The notes under the pieces were generated by a model. That model searched no databases, was not told the origin of the DNA, and worked only from the letters and a program-made list of their open reading frames with translations. A program made the translations under genes and the position numbers. Positions 39,029 through 50,105 of a stretch of 64,000 bases of DNA are shown piece after piece. Within the stretch, counting starts at the first letter, position 1. The number at the start of each line of letters is the position of its first letter. The DNA lies in the NCBI RefSeq assembly GCF_000013025.1, contig NC_008358.1, forward strand, positions 1,798,001 to 1,862,000, read 5' to 3'. Origin of the DNA: Hyphomonas neptunium ATCC 15444 (GTDB lineage Bacteria > Pseudomonadota > Alphaproteobacteria > Caulobacterales > Hyphomonadaceae).

Positions 39029-39778
39029 ATGCCACGCACGCTGATCGCCGGAAACTGGAAAATGAACGGTCTGATGGCGAATCTCGCCGAGGTCGAACGG
39101 GTCGCCGCAGAGGTTCCCGCATCAAGTGAGGGGGCTGAAACGCTGTTATGCCTTCCTGCAACGTTGATTCACGCAGGTTCGGCAAAATCTGAAGGATCGG
39201 GCCTGAAAATTGGCGGAGAAACCTGCCACGCCAACGAAAAGGGCGCCCATACCGGCGATCTTGCAGCAGAAATGCTCAAAGATGCCGGCGCCAGCTATGT
39301 CATTGTGGGGCACTCAGAGCGCCGCGCGGACCATGGCGAGACAGATGCCGTAGTGGCTGCGCAGGCCTCGGCTGCATTGAGAGCAGGGATCACCCCAATC
39401 ATCTGCGTTGGCGAAACCCTTGACCAACGTGATGCTGGGGAAGTGCTCACTGTCATCACGACGCAGATGGCAGAATCGATTCCCGAGGGTGCTGAGGCAG
39501 CCGCAATCGTCATTGCTTATGAGCCGGTTTGGGCCATTGGGACCGGCCGTGTCGCCACTTCCGAGCAAATTGCCGAAGTGCACACGTCGATCCGGAACCT
39601 TCTGGTGCGCCGATTTGGCGACGCAGGGCGCACGACCCGTATCCTTTATGGCGGTAGCATGAACCCCGGAAATGCTGCCGAAATCCTCGCTGTGGCCGAG
39701 GTAAATGGCGGCCTGATTGGGGGGGCAAGCTTGAAGGCGGCGGACTTCCTCGCCATTTACCGGTTGGCGGCGCAGTAG
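39029..39778 (+). CDS. tpiA: Triosephosphate isomerase
   Basis: 249-residue glycolytic TIM-barrel enzyme. The catalytic lysine lies in 'GNWKMNG', the electrophilic His in 'VGHSERR' and the base Glu in '[11 protein letters not shown]'; '[13 protein letters not shown]' forms the phosphate site. ATG 39029 with GAGAGGGAAGG upstream is the real start; a longer in-frame reading runs through ppiD on the other strand. Divergent from ppiD-trp by 87 bases. Confidence 0.98.
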   Translation: MPRTLIAGNWKMNGLMANLAEVERVAAEVPASSEGAETLLCLPATLIHAGSAKSEGSGLKIGGETCHANEKGAHTGDLAAEMLKDAGASYVIVGHSERRADHGETDAVVAAQASAALRAGITPIICVGETLDQRDAGEVLTVITTQMAESIPEGAEAAAIVIAYEPVWAIGTGRVATSEQIAEVHTSIRNLLVRRFGDAGRTTRILYGGSMNPGNAAEILAVAEVNGGLIGGASLKAADFLAIYRLAAQ

Positions 39779-39858
39779 TTTGTGTGGAACCGCTGACTTG
39801 GCGAACGGCGTGATCGGGGTTATGCGGGCGCCTTAAATTCAGGAAAGCTGGTCGGGCC

Positions 39859-40314
39859 ATGCAGAACGTCATTCTCGTTATCCATATTCTCGCCTGTCTG
39901 GCGATGATCGGCCTGGTGCTTGTCCAGAAATCTGAAGGCGGTGGCCTCGGTATCGGGGGAGGGGCGGGTAACTCGCTCATGTCCGGCCGGGGCGCTGCGG
40001 GCGCACTAGTCCGCACGACCATGATCTTCGGAGCGATTTTCTTCGCTACCAGCCTTATCCTTACGTCGATTGCAAACCGGCAATCCGACAACCGGACCGG
40101 CATTGAGCGCATTCTCGACGAGTCAAACCCACAGACGGCGCCCCAGGATGGCCCCGTGGATCTGTTTGATCCGAGCGCACCGCTGCTTGAAGAAACTTCC
40201 CCAGCATCTCCCGATGTTGGAATTGCTCCGGCGCCAGAACCAGCGGCGCCTGAATCGGTTGAGGAAACACCGCCGGCTACGGAATCCGTGCCCGAAACGG
40301 CTAATCCCCAGTAA
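39859..40314 (+). CDS. secG: Preprotein translocase subunit SecG
   Basis: 151-residue Sec translocon accessory subunit. Two membrane helices (about 4-24 and 52-73) flank the glycine-rich loop 'KSEGGGLGIGGGAGNSLMSGRG', split by L and I, that identifies SecG. The ~75-residue C-terminal tail is rich in Pro, Ala, Glu and probably disordered; such tails are common in alphaproteobacteria. A weak candidate promoter TTGGCG-N16-TTATGC lies at 39798-39825. Confidence 0.95.
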   Translation: MQNVILVIHILACLAMIGLVLVQKSEGGGLGIGGGAGNSLMSGRGAAGALVRTTMIFGAIFFATSLILTSIANRQSDNRTGIERILDESNPQTAPQDGPVDLFDPSAPLLEETSPASPDVGIAPAPEPAAPESVEETPPATESVPETANPQ

Positions 40315-42012
<1,698 letters not shown>

Positions 42013-42034
42013 ACGACACGCCGGGCAGGGGCCC

Positions 42035-43264
42035 TCAGGCCGGCCGCGTTACCTGGAAATGGCCGACATTTATCCGGCCGTCGCTGAAGCCAGCTTCGCA
42101 ATAGCTGAGATAGAAGTTCCATAGCCGCCGGAAGGGTTCGTCGAATCCAAGGGTTCGGATTTCATCCCAGTTCCCATTAAAGGCACGGCCCCATTCCCGG
42201 CATGTGCGCGCATAATCCTGTCCGAAATAGCTCACGCCATCATGGCGCAAGCCTGCTCTGGCAAACTGCTGCTTCAACACTTCCTCGCTGATCAGCATAC
42301 CGCCGGGAAAGATGTGCTGCTGGATAAAGTCAACACGCTGACGATAGCGGTCGAACAGCGTGTCATCGATGGTGATGATCTGCAGCGCGGCGCGGCCTCC
42401 TGATTTCAAGGATGAGAACACCTTGGCAAAATAGCTCGGCCAGTAGGCTTCCCCGACGGCTTCGAACATTTCAATGGAAGCCAACCCATCATATGCTCCC
42501 TTGTGGTCCCGGTAATCCTCCAGGCGAATATCAACACGTTCGCTCAGTCCTTCGCGCTGCATTCTGGCAGCCGCATAATCACGTTGCGACGGCGATATGG
42601 TAAGGCAGGTAACCTTCGATCCGCGGTGCTTGGCGGCATACTCAGCAAAACCGCCCCATCCACATCCGATCTCCAGAATCTCACTGGTCGGTCCGGCATG
42701 GATGCGATCGCAAATTTCGCGATATTTGTTGAGTTGTGCCTGTTCCAGAGACTGGTTCGGGCTCTCGAACAACGCTGAAGAATACGTCATGCTGGGATCA
42801 AGCCACTGAGCGTAAAACTCATTCCCCAGATCATAATGCGCCATGATGTTCTTCTTGGCGCCTTCGCGGGAATTGCGCCGGGCAAACATATGCCGCAGCA
42901 TATTCATTGATCGGACGATCCATCCTCCGCGTGCAAGTTGTCCGGCCGCTTCAAAGTTCGCTGAAAAGAAACGCAATACGGCTGTCAGATCCGGCGTCGA
43001 CCAGAGCCCATCAATATAAGCATCGGCGAAACCGACATCCCCGCCCGCCATAGCTATTTTGATGAACGCATAGTCGTGAACTTCTATGACCGCTATGGGG
43101 CCCTCCTGCGCGTTTTTAAATACAAGTTCGCGTCCATCGGGAAACAGGAATGAAAGCTGTCCATACTCTGTTCGGAGCAGCAATAGCGCCGCAATCCGGA
43201 AAGAAGCAGGCACACCGCTCAGTGTTCTGATCGTGCTGGGAGACGCGATGATAGTGTTACTCAT
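42035..43264 (-). CDS. cfa: Cyclopropane-fatty-acyl-phospholipid synthase family methyltransferase
   Basis: 409-residue SAM-dependent enzyme that methylenates unsaturated acyl chains of membrane phospholipids. The SAM-binding loop is 'LEIGCGWGGFAEYAA'; 'GEAYWPSYFAKVFSSLKSGGRA' and 'QQHIFPGGMLISEE' are typical, and an N-terminal ~110-residue lipid-binding domain is present. ATG 43264 overlaps the DUF1365 gene stop (ATGA); codons further upstream belong to that gene. It ends the four-gene operon headed by phrB. The product could be a related lipid methyltransferase rather than a true cyclopropane synthase. Confidence 0.93.
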   Translation of the reverse strand: MSNTIIASPSTIRTLSGVPASFRIAALLLLRTEYGQLSFLFPDGRELVFKNAQEGPIAVIEVHDYAFIKIAMAGGDVGFADAYIDGLWSTPDLTAVLRFFSANFEAAGQLARGGWIVRSMNMLRHMFARRNSREGAKKNIMAHYDLGNEFYAQWLDPSMTYSSALFESPNQSLEQAQLNKYREICDRIHAGPTSEILEIGCGWGGFAEYAAKHRGSKVTCLTISPSQRDYAAARMQREGLSERVDIRLEDYRDHKGAYDGLASIEMFEAVGEAYWPSYFAKVFSSLKSGGRAALQIITIDDTLFDRYRQRVDFIQQHIFPGGMLISEEVLKQQFARAGLRHDGVSYFGQDYARTCREWGRAFNGNWDEIRTLGFDEPFRRLWNFYLSYCEAGFSDGRINVGHFQVTRPA

Positions 43265-44070
43265 ACTGGCTCTCCGCGGCGGATTGAGACTGGATCTGAT
43301 ATAGTGCTGGCAATGGTCAGGGCGGGGGCTGGCAGCGGAGGCTTCCGCCGATATTTCGCGCCCTTCAGCCATATCTTCAAAGCCTGCCAGTGAATGCCAA
43401 CCATGACGCCTACAGACGACAGAGGATGCGCGACCGCTTGGCGGAGTAGGGAGGCGGAGGTTGCCGGTAGCTGCAGCGCGTTTATATTTGCCATATGCGT
43501 GCGCTCGCGGTTCTCCCAATTTTCTACTGTCACCATCAGCTTCTCATCCGGCGCGCGAAGCGTGAAGCGATACTGGCCAGATATATCCATGAAGGGTGAC
43601 ACATGAAACGACTTATCGGCTTCATGCTGTGACCGCGTAGAGTTGGCGTGCGCCACATAACAATGCTGCTCTCCAAAGGTATTGTTGACTTCGTAGATGA
43701 TGCCACGCAGGTCATCATTTGGTCCGTAGCCATACCAAAGTGAAATTGGCGCAAACTTGTAGAAGAGATGTCGCGGAAACGTTACGAGGCGGATTGGGCC
43801 CCCGGATAATTCGACGCCCGCTTTCCCAAACATTTTCTCTGCCCATGGCCGCAGAGCTGCACCTTCAGTTTTCGCGCCATGATCTTCTGGCCGGAAGGAA
43901 AACAGGGCAGGGCGGTTGATGCGAAACAGGGTCGAAACCCCATCCGCGGCTGCCAGCCGGTCAATATCAAGATCGATCAGGAAAATGTTATAGGCGAACC
44001 GCCGCTCGAAAGGGGAAAAGCGGTGATGGACCGTCTTGCCAGTCCAGAGACGGAGGGCGGGCGTGATCAA
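43261..44070 (-). CDS. DUF1365 family protein
   Basis: 269-residue protein of the DUF1365 family ('HHRFSPFERRFAYNIFLIDLD', split after R, and 'NPVSLWYGYG'-like 'APISLWYGYGPNDDLRGIIYEVNNTFGEQH'). The biochemical role is not established; it recurs beside an FAD oxidoreductase and a cyclopropane-fatty-acid synthase in many proteobacteria, so involvement in unusual fatty acid modification is inferred. Coupled on both sides by ATGA overlaps. Confidence 0.9.
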   Translation of the reverse strand: MITPALRLWTGKTVHHRFSPFERRFAYNIFLIDLDIDRLAAADGVSTLFRINRPALFSFRPEDHGAKTEGAALRPWAEKMFGKAGVELSGGPIRLVTFPRHLFYKFAPISLWYGYGPNDDLRGIIYEVNNTFGEQHCYVAHANSTRSQHEADKSFHVSPFMDISGQYRFTLRAPDEKLMVTVENWENRERTHMANINALQLPATSASLLRQAVAHPLSSVGVMVGIHWQALKIWLKGAKYRRKPPLPAPALTIASTISDPVSIRRGEPV

Positions 44071-45383
44071 GCAGATACCTCTGCTGACATAGATACCACA
44101 ACAGGGTCCTTTTTTGGAGACTGCGTTTCAACTCCCTGCACGTCCCAAGAGACTTTCCCACCTAGTGACAACCCCGCGAAGAGGCCAGACTTCAGGCCAT
44201 CCTCATGGAAGCCTCGGCCCATCCATGCCCCGGCAAACCAAAGATTATCCTTGCCCTGGATGCGGTTCAGGCCCCGCACAGCCGCTTCTGCGGCCGTGTC
44301 GAACTGTGGATGGTCAAGCGTGTAGTGGAGAAACGTGTATTCTTCTTTCGGCGGTGTCGCCGGATTCAGCGTGATGAAAAGCGGGCGTGAGGAATCTATC
44401 CCTTGCAACCTGTTCATCCAATAGGTGAGACAAATATCGTCGCCTTCCTGCTTCAGAACGTTCCAGCTCGCCCATGCGCTTTTTCGCTTTGGCATCAGGG
44501 CCGGGTCGCGGTGCAGCCAGATACTGTTAGGGCGATACCGGACAGAGCGCAGCAGAAATGCCTGGTCTTCGTACCGGTCCTGAACCAGCGCCAGCGCCTG
44601 GTTTGAATGCGCGGCAAGGATTACTTCGTCAAATATCTCTGTGTGCCCATTATCGAGATGGACAGAGGTCCGGCTGCCAAACGGGCTTATTCTCTCAACA
44701 CGCACGCCAGATCTGAGGCGTCCATCTAGTCCGTCTGCAGCCTTTTTCACATAACTCTGGCTTCCACCGGTGACGGTACGCCATTTGGGGCGTTCCTTGT
44801 GCATGAGGCGGTGATTGTCGAAGAACTGAAAGAAGCTTTGTGCGGGATAGTTGAGCATCTCACGCTCGGGTGTCGACCAGATCGCGGCGCCCATAGGGAG
44901 GATGTAATTTTTCCGGAACGCTTCATCATAGCAGTGGCGATCCAGCCACGCGCCTAGCGATGTTTCAGTCACCAGGCCGGCCGAAAGTTCTGCGCGCGCC
45001 GTGTTGTTGAACTTGAGGATCGTCCGCCAGAAACGATGAAAGTCCGGGTTCAGAAGATTGCGTTTCTGGGCAAACAGGCCGGGCAGAGTAGAAGCCCACT
45101 CCCAACCTGAAGGGTCTGAAACGGCGAAGCTCATATCAGAAGCCTGCGTTTCAACGCCCAGCTCGTCAAAGAAGGCAATAAGATTGGGATAATTCCGCGC
45201 GTTATAGACGATGAAGCCAAGATCCACCGCAGTAGGGTGCCCGTCATAGTCGAATACGTGCGTGTTGGCGTGGCCACCCGCGCGCTTATCCTGCTCGAAC
45301 AGGGTGACATCCGCTGTGTCCTTAAGTGCCCACGCGGCGCCCAATCCGGAGATGCCTGCGCCAATGATCGCAATTTTTTTCAT
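44067..45383 (-). CDS. FAD-dependent oxidoreductase (amine oxidase-like), cyclopropane synthase-associated
   Basis: 438-residue flavoprotein. The dinucleotide-binding motif 'IAIIGAGISGLGAAWAL' begins at residue 4, followed by the 'LFEQDKRAGGHANT' E-x6-GG segment; a C-terminal FAD-contacting stretch 'LWFAGAWMGRGFHEDGLKSG' is present. This NAD(P)/FAD protein type sits with DUF1365 and cfa across proteobacteria and may desaturate or oxidise membrane acyl chains; substrate not shown by the sequence. ATGA overlaps tie it to phrB upstream and DUF1365 downstream. Confidence 0.9.
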   Translation of the reverse strand: MKKIAIIGAGISGLGAAWALKDTADVTLFEQDKRAGGHANTHVFDYDGHPTAVDLGFIVYNARNYPNLIAFFDELGVETQASDMSFAVSDPSGWEWASTLPGLFAQKRNLLNPDFHRFWRTILKFNNTARAELSAGLVTETSLGAWLDRHCYDEAFRKNYILPMGAAIWSTPEREMLNYPAQSFFQFFDNHRLMHKERPKWRTVTGGSQSYVKKAADGLDGRLRSGVRVERISPFGSRTSVHLDNGHTEIFDEVILAAHSNQALALVQDRYEDQAFLLRSVRYRPNSIWLHRDPALMPKRKSAWASWNVLKQEGDDICLTYWMNRLQGIDSSRPLFITLNPATPPKEEYTFLHYTLDHPQFDTAAEAAVRGLNRIQGKDNLWFAGAWMGRGFHEDGLKSGLFAGLSLGGKVSWDVQGVETQSPKKDPVVVSMSAEVSA

Positions 45384-46837
45384 TCGGCGGTCTGTTCCTC
45401 TTTCATGGCCTTATAGGCATCCAGTGCGCGCTGCCGGCCTACAGGGTGGTCGATTATCGGTTCGGGATAGTCCGTGCCCAGCATGACGCGTGCACGTTTC
45501 AGGGTCTGCGCATCGGCTTCGAAAGGCGCATGAAGGTACTTGTCTGGCAATCCGGCAAGTTCCGGGCACCAATGGCGCACATAGGCGCCGTCCTCATCAA
45601 ATTTCTGTCCCTGTGAAATTGGATTGAACACCCGGAAGTAAGGGGCAGCATCTGCGCCGCTACCCGCCGTCCACTGCCAGCTCGCCGGATTGGCAGCCGG
45701 GTCGGCATCCACCAACGTATCCCAGAACCATTGCTCACCCTGCTGCCAAGGGAGGAGAAGGTGTTTGGTCAGAAACGATGCAACAATCATCCTGACACGG
45801 TTGTGCATCCAGCCGGTATGCCAAAGTTCGCGCATGCCAGCGTCAACAATGGGATATCCGGTCTGTCCGCGCGACCATGCTGCGAATCCGGAATCGTCCT
45901 TGCGCCAGGCCATCTGATTGAAATTGCTATTGTAGTTTTCGGTAGCCAACGCCGGATTGTAATAAAGCAGCGTGTAAGAAAATTCCCGCCACGCGATCTC
46001 TGACAGGAAGACACGGGCAGAATCTTCGTCTGCCTGTTGCGCTTCGAGGCGCGCTCGGACTGCGCGCCATATCTGTGCCGGACCTATTTCACCAAAGCGC
46101 AGATGTGGTGATAGCCTTGAGGTGCCTGTCGACACACCGGGAAGATTGCGCGTGCCCACATAATCGCTGACGGGGCCATCCAGAAACGCGTCGAGCCGTT
46201 TTTGCGCGCCCACTTCGCCGGGCTCCCAAGCTGCTGCAATGCCGCCGGACCAGTCCGGCTTCTCCGGATGAAGGCCCCAGTCCTTGAGGTTTTCAGTTTC
46301 AGCCGATGCCCCTGCAATCTTCTTGGGGGAGGGGATGAATGCGGGCGGCTTATACTGCGCCTGAAGCGCCCTCCAGAAGGGGGTGAATACCTTGTACCAA
46401 CCGCCGCTACCGGTCTTCAGGTCCCACGGCTCCATGAGAAGGCGGCCGTTGAAGCTCTGGCACTCGACGCCATTGTCCTTCAGCGTTTTCTTGATGGCTG
46501 CGTCTGTTTCCCGTTCTGGCAAGCCATATCGCCGATTCCAGAAAACGGCCGCTGCGCCTGTCTCTTCAACGAGCGCGGGGATGATTTTCTCCGCAGGCCC
46601 GGTTCTGAGTGTGAGCTTGCCACCAATGGCTTCCAGCGAAGCGCCAAGCGATGCGAGGCTCTTGTTCAGCCACCAACGGCTTGCCCCGCCCATTTCCCGC
46701 GGCGCCCCGGCTCCGGTTTCCCGAAGATAGACGCATATCAGGGGCCGCCCACTATTGACCGCAGCGTTGAGCGCAGGATTGTCCGTCAGGCGCAGATCTT
46801 CTCGGAACCATAGAATTGCGGGCGAGGCAGAAGACAT
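45380..46837 (-). CDS. phrB: Deoxyribodipyrimidine photo-lyase
   Basis: 485-residue flavoprotein of the photolyase/cryptochrome family that reverses UV pyrimidine dimers with blue light. The N-terminal antenna domain starts 'ILWFREDLRLTDNPAL'; the FAD-binding C-terminal domain carries 'TGYPIVDAGMRELWHTGWMHNRVRMIVASFL' and 'WQWTAGSGADAAPYFRVFNP', the standard class I motifs with the FAD Asp and tryptophans. First gene of the phrB-FAD-DUF1365-cfa operon, behind the TGATCC-N18-TAAGA promoter. A (6-4) or cryptochrome activity cannot be excluded, but the class I CPD type fits best. Confidence 0.94.
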   Translation of the reverse strand: MSSASPAILWFREDLRLTDNPALNAAVNSGRPLICVYLRETGAGAPREMGGASRWWLNKSLASLGASLEAIGGKLTLRTGPAEKIIPALVEETGAAAVFWNRRYGLPERETDAAIKKTLKDNGVECQSFNGRLLMEPWDLKTGSGGWYKVFTPFWRALQAQYKPPAFIPSPKKIAGASAETENLKDWGLHPEKPDWSGGIAAAWEPGEVGAQKRLDAFLDGPVSDYVGTRNLPGVSTGTSRLSPHLRFGEIGPAQIWRAVRARLEAQQADEDSARVFLSEIAWREFSYTLLYYNPALATENYNSNFNQMAWRKDDSGFAAWSRGQTGYPIVDAGMRELWHTGWMHNRVRMIVASFLTKHLLLPWQQGEQWFWDTLVDADPAANPASWQWTAGSGADAAPYFRVFNPISQGQKFDEDGAYVRHWCPELAGLPDKYLHAPFEADAQTLKRARVMLGTDYPEPIIDHPVGRQRALDAYKAMKEEQTAE

Positions 46838-46874
46838 GAACAGACCAGCTTTGGAAAACGCTTTGTAACTTTGA

Positions 46875-46903
46875 TCTTACGCCTTGAATCGGCAATTGGA
46901 TCA
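46875..46903 (-). promoter_or_regulatory. ECF (RpoE/ChrR-type) sigma promoter for the phrB operon
   Basis: Read on the minus strand, TGATCC (46903-46898) is followed after exactly 18 bases by TAAGA (46879-46875). This matches, from memory, the -35/-10 consensus of the Rhodobacter sphaeroides singlet-oxygen sigma factor RpoE. Transcription would begin about 30 bases before the phrB ATG. The spacer holds one GANTC site. No rpoE-chrR gene is in the window. Confidence 0.72.
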
Positions 46904-46993
46904 CCCTTCAGCGCGCATCGCTTTCACTCGCGAAGGTCAACCGTTATAGCCAGTCGGCAAGACCTTTCATTTCCCCCGGAGGCTCACATCAAC

Positions 46994-48454
46994 ATGTCAT
47001 CCCGACTTTCAGGGCTTCTAGACCGTGCGGCCGGAAAGCGCGTTCTGTGCATCGGAGACGTGATGCTGGACCGCTTCATTTACGGCGTCGTGGATCGCAT
47101 ATCGCCCGAAGCGCCTGTTCCGGTTCTTCGCCATAGCCGGGAAGCGTCAATGCCGGGCGGCGCTGCCAACGTTGCCCGCAACCTCGCCTCGCTTGGTCTG
47201 GAACCCGTATTAATCGGTGCCTGCGGCGATGATGACGCCGGAAGGGAACTTCTGTCCATATTTGACCAGGATTTGTCTCTTTCTGTCAGGCTCGTGACGG
47301 CCAAGGGCCGCCCGACAACCCTGAAATGCCGCTTCGTGGCCGGAGGGCATCAGCTTCTGCGCGTCGATACCGAAAACGTCGCTCCTGTCAGTGAAGCGAC
47401 AGAAGAGGAGCTTATCGGTATTCTGTCTCGAGAGGCCCCCGGATCGGCCGCTATCCTCATCTCCGATTATGCAAAGGGCCTTCTGACAGATCGGCTGCTG
47501 AAGGCGGTCACGAAGCTGGCCGCCGACCTGAATATCCCGCTCATTGCAGACCCCAAAGGACGCGATTTTGCCCGCTATGGCGCTGTCGACATTCTCAAAC
47601 CGAATGCATTCGAACTGTCGGCGGCGGTGCATAGGAGCATCAGCACCGATGAAGAGGCCGCTCTGGCCTTGCGCGAAGCCTTGGACACCCTGCCAGCCAA
47701 AGCGATCATTGTAACACGAGCCGCACGTGGAATTTCCTATATCGGTCAAGACGGTAACGTGCATCATGAAGCGGGCAGGGCGCGGGAAGTCTTCGACGTG
47801 TCCGGAGCGGGAGACACCAGCCTCGCAGCCCTCGCTACGGCGATCGCGGGCGGTGGCACCCTGTCGGATGCTGTACATCTGGCAATTGCCGCATCCGGCA
47901 TCGCAGTCGGCAAGGCAGGCACAGCAACGGTGTCGGCTGAAGAGATCAAGGCTGCGCTGTCAGTCGCAGGCCCGGTTGGCCGTGCGGGCCTGCTGCCGAT
48001 GGATGCCATGATTGGTCAGGTCGAGCGCTGGCGCGCCGCCGGCCTGAAGATTGGCTTCACGAACGGGTGTTTTGACATCCTTCATCCCGGTCACATCCGG
48101 GTAATAGAGCAGGCCCGCGCGCACTGCGACAGGCTGGTAGTGGGCTTGAACTCCGACAACTCTGTCAAACGCCTCAAAGGCCCGCTGCGTCCAATCAACA
48201 ACGAGCAGGCGCGGGCTGATGTTCTGTCGGCACTGAGCGCAGTCGACGGCGTGATTATCTTCGATACGGACACACCGCTGGACGCCATTGCCGCCCTCAA
48301 TCCTGATGTGCTGGTGAAGGGCGGAGATTACACGCGTGAATCTATAGTGGGCGCAGACATCGTTGAAGCCAGGGGCGGCGAGATCGTGATTGTGCCGCTG
48401 GTCGCAGGCCATTCTACCACCGCAATCATCGCGCGAAGCGAAACCGGGAAATAG
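46994..48454 (+). CDS. hldE: Bifunctional heptose 7-phosphate kinase / heptose 1-phosphate adenylyltransferase
   Basis: 486-residue enzyme making ADP-heptose for LPS core. The N-terminal PfkB-type kinase (about 1-325) has 'GGAANVARNLASLG' and the catalytic 'SGAGDTSLAALA'; the C-terminal nucleotidyltransferase (about 350-486) has 'GFTNGCFDILHPGHI'. ATG 46994 with GGAGG ~11 bases upstream is preferred; earlier in-frame codons cover the divergent phrB promoter. Convergent with hspQ. Confidence 0.96.
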   Translation: MSSRLSGLLDRAAGKRVLCIGDVMLDRFIYGVVDRISPEAPVPVLRHSREASMPGGAANVARNLASLGLEPVLIGACGDDDAGRELLSIFDQDLSLSVRLVTAKGRPTTLKCRFVAGGHQLLRVDTENVAPVSEATEEELIGILSREAPGSAAILISDYAKGLLTDRLLKAVTKLAADLNIPLIADPKGRDFARYGAVDILKPNAFELSAAVHRSISTDEEAALALREALDTLPAKAIIVTRAARGISYIGQDGNVHHEAGRAREVFDVSGAGDTSLAALATAIAGGGTLSDAVHLAIAASGIAVGKAGTATVSAEEIKAALSVAGPVGRAGLLPMDAMIGQVERWRAAGLKIGFTNGCFDILHPGHIRVIEQARAHCDRLVVGLNSDNSVKRLKGPLRPINNEQARADVLSALSAVDGVIIFDTDTPLDAIAALNPDVLVKGGDYTRESIVGADIVEARGGEIVIVPLVAGHSTTAIIARSETGK

Positions 48455-48494
48455 GCCGAAAAATAGGAAAAAAGGGACTGAACACCCGCAGGGA

Positions 48495-48947
48495 TCAGTT
48501 GGTCGCCTCTTTCTTCAGTTCGTAAGTGCCACTGCCATTCATCGTGAACCAGTCCGATATGTCGGGATGGCTCAGGGGCACATCAGAATCGTCCGGAATG
48601 AGGTTCTGCTCTGACACATACGCAATGTAATGTGTGCGGTCGTTCTCGGCGAAGAGGTGATAAAAGGGCTGATCCTTGCGAGGGCGCACTTCTTCCGGAA
48701 TGGAGTCATACCATTCATCGGTGTTAGCGAATTGCGGATCGACATCGAAAATCACGCCGCGAAAAGGGAACAGCTTGTGCCGGACAACCTGCCCAATCTG
48801 GAACCGGGCTTCATGCCGCGAAATCGCATTATAAAAGTACCGCGTATCAACTGCATCTGTCAGCAAAAGAGGATCTGCTTCCGCCGGGCGCACCCGCTTA
48901 CGGAATATATCTTTCAACCATGCGGTGCGGCCGCGTCTACTGGTCAT
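48495..48947 (-). CDS. hspQ: HspQ/YccV-like hemimethylated-DNA-binding protein
   Basis: 150-residue protein with an N-terminal ~40-residue extension and a YccV-like beta-barrel domain ('FQIGQVVRHKLFPFRGVIFDVDP', split by V, and 'QPFYHLFAENDRTHYIAYVSEQNL'). E. coli HspQ modulates proteolysis by Lon and was first found binding hemimethylated oriC. ATG 48947 follows a clear ACAGGAG site; the sequence upstream in frame belongs to the divergent gene. Monocistronic as far as can be seen. Confidence 0.9.
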   Translation of the reverse strand: MTSRRGRTAWLKDIFRKRVRPAEADPLLLTDAVDTRYFYNAISRHEARFQIGQVVRHKLFPFRGVIFDVDPQFANTDEWYDSIPEEVRPRKDQPFYHLFAENDRTHYIAYVSEQNLIPDDSDVPLSHPDISDWFTMNGSGTYELKKEATN

Positions 48948-48998
48948 TTTCAGCTCCTGTGATAGACATTGCCCCAAGTTTTCCTTTCGGGCCACACC

Positions 48999-50105
48999 AT
49001 GGCTGACAAAAAAGACCGGGGAGAGCCGCCCAAACGTGTGCAGGCTCGCCCCAAAACCAGTCGCCCGCTGTATGCAGCGGTCGATCTGGGCACCAATAAT
49101 TGCCGCCTGCTTGTGGCGGAGCCGCGAGGGCAAACCTTCCGCGTCGTGGACTCGCACTCCCAGATCGCCAGACTGGGGGAGGGGCTCCACGATACTGGGC
49201 GTTTGTCAGAAGCGGCCATCGAGCGCGCGCTGGATGCCCTCCACACGATTCGGCGAAAACTGCGCCATCATGGGGTGGGTCGGGTCCGTTGCATTGCGAC
49301 TGAGGCTTGCCGGAAAGCCGAGAATGGCCCGGAGTTCATTCAGAGGGTTCATTCCGAAACCGGCCTGACCTTCAAGGTCATCGGCGCTAAGGAGGAGGCC
49401 CGGCTGGCGACAATCGGATGCCATGATCTGCTCGTTGCGCCTGCCAAGTCCGTCCTGGTGGTGGATATTGGGGGCGGCTCGACGGAGTTGTCGCTTCTCG
49501 ATGCCGAAGCCACGCGCGGGCAGGGGCTCAAGGGCATGCTTAACCGCGCGCAGATCATCGACTGGACAAGCCTCAAGACAGGCGTTGTCACCATGAGCGA
49601 TGCTTTCCAGGGATATGACGAAGTCGCTGCCTGGCCGCTGATGCTGAACCGCGCCCGCGAGATTGTCGCTGCCTGGCCCGGCCTTGCCAATGTGCAGCAG
49701 CGCCTTGCTGATGACGAAGGCTATCTGATCGGAACATCGGGAACGGTCACTTGCCTGGCCGGGGTCCATCTCAAGCTTGACCGCTACCGCCGTGATAAGG
49801 TGGATGGTGCCTGGATGAGCCGCGACGAGGGCGCCGCGACCATTGATCTGCTCCGGGAGCTGGGCGTCTCCGGCCGCGCGAAACTTCCGACCATCGGTGA
49901 GGAGCGCGCGCCCTTGATGCTTGCAGGCTGTTCGATCATGCAAGCCGTATGGGAAGCTTTCGAGGGCAAGCGGCTGCGCGTGGCGGATCGCGGACTTCGT
50001 GAAGGCCTTCTATTGTCCATGATGTATGGTCAGCCCAAGAACCGGAGCCGGCGGCGCAAAGGGCGCGGCGGTCGCCCCAGCCCTCAGGAGGCTCCAAATG
50101 AGTGA
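48999..50105 (+). CDS. ppx: Ppx/GppA phosphatase family protein
   Basis: 368-residue ASKHA-fold phosphatase acting on polyphosphate or pppGpp. 'AAVDLGTNNCRLLVAE' (phosphate 1), 'VDIGGGSTELSLLDAE' (phosphate 2) and catalytic 'GAKEEARL' are seen. It is the short form without the C-terminal HD domain, common in alphaproteobacteria, so exopolyphosphatase and pppGpp phosphatase cannot be told apart. ATG 48999 is chosen; a TTG ten codons earlier is possible. It overlaps rlmE by 8 bases. Confidence 0.92.
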   Translation: MADKKDRGEPPKRVQARPKTSRPLYAAVDLGTNNCRLLVAEPRGQTFRVVDSHSQIARLGEGLHDTGRLSEAAIERALDALHTIRRKLRHHGVGRVRCIATEACRKAENGPEFIQRVHSETGLTFKVIGAKEEARLATIGCHDLLVAPAKSVLVVDIGGGSTELSLLDAEATRGQGLKGMLNRAQIIDWTSLKTGVVTMSDAFQGYDEVAAWPLMLNRAREIVAAWPGLANVQQRLADDEGYLIGTSGTVTCLAGVHLKLDRYRRDKVDGAWMSRDEGAATIDLLRELGVSGRAKLPTIGEERAPLMLAGCSIMQAVWEAFEGKRLRVADRGLREGLLLSMMYGQPKNRSRRRKGRGGRPSPQEAPNE

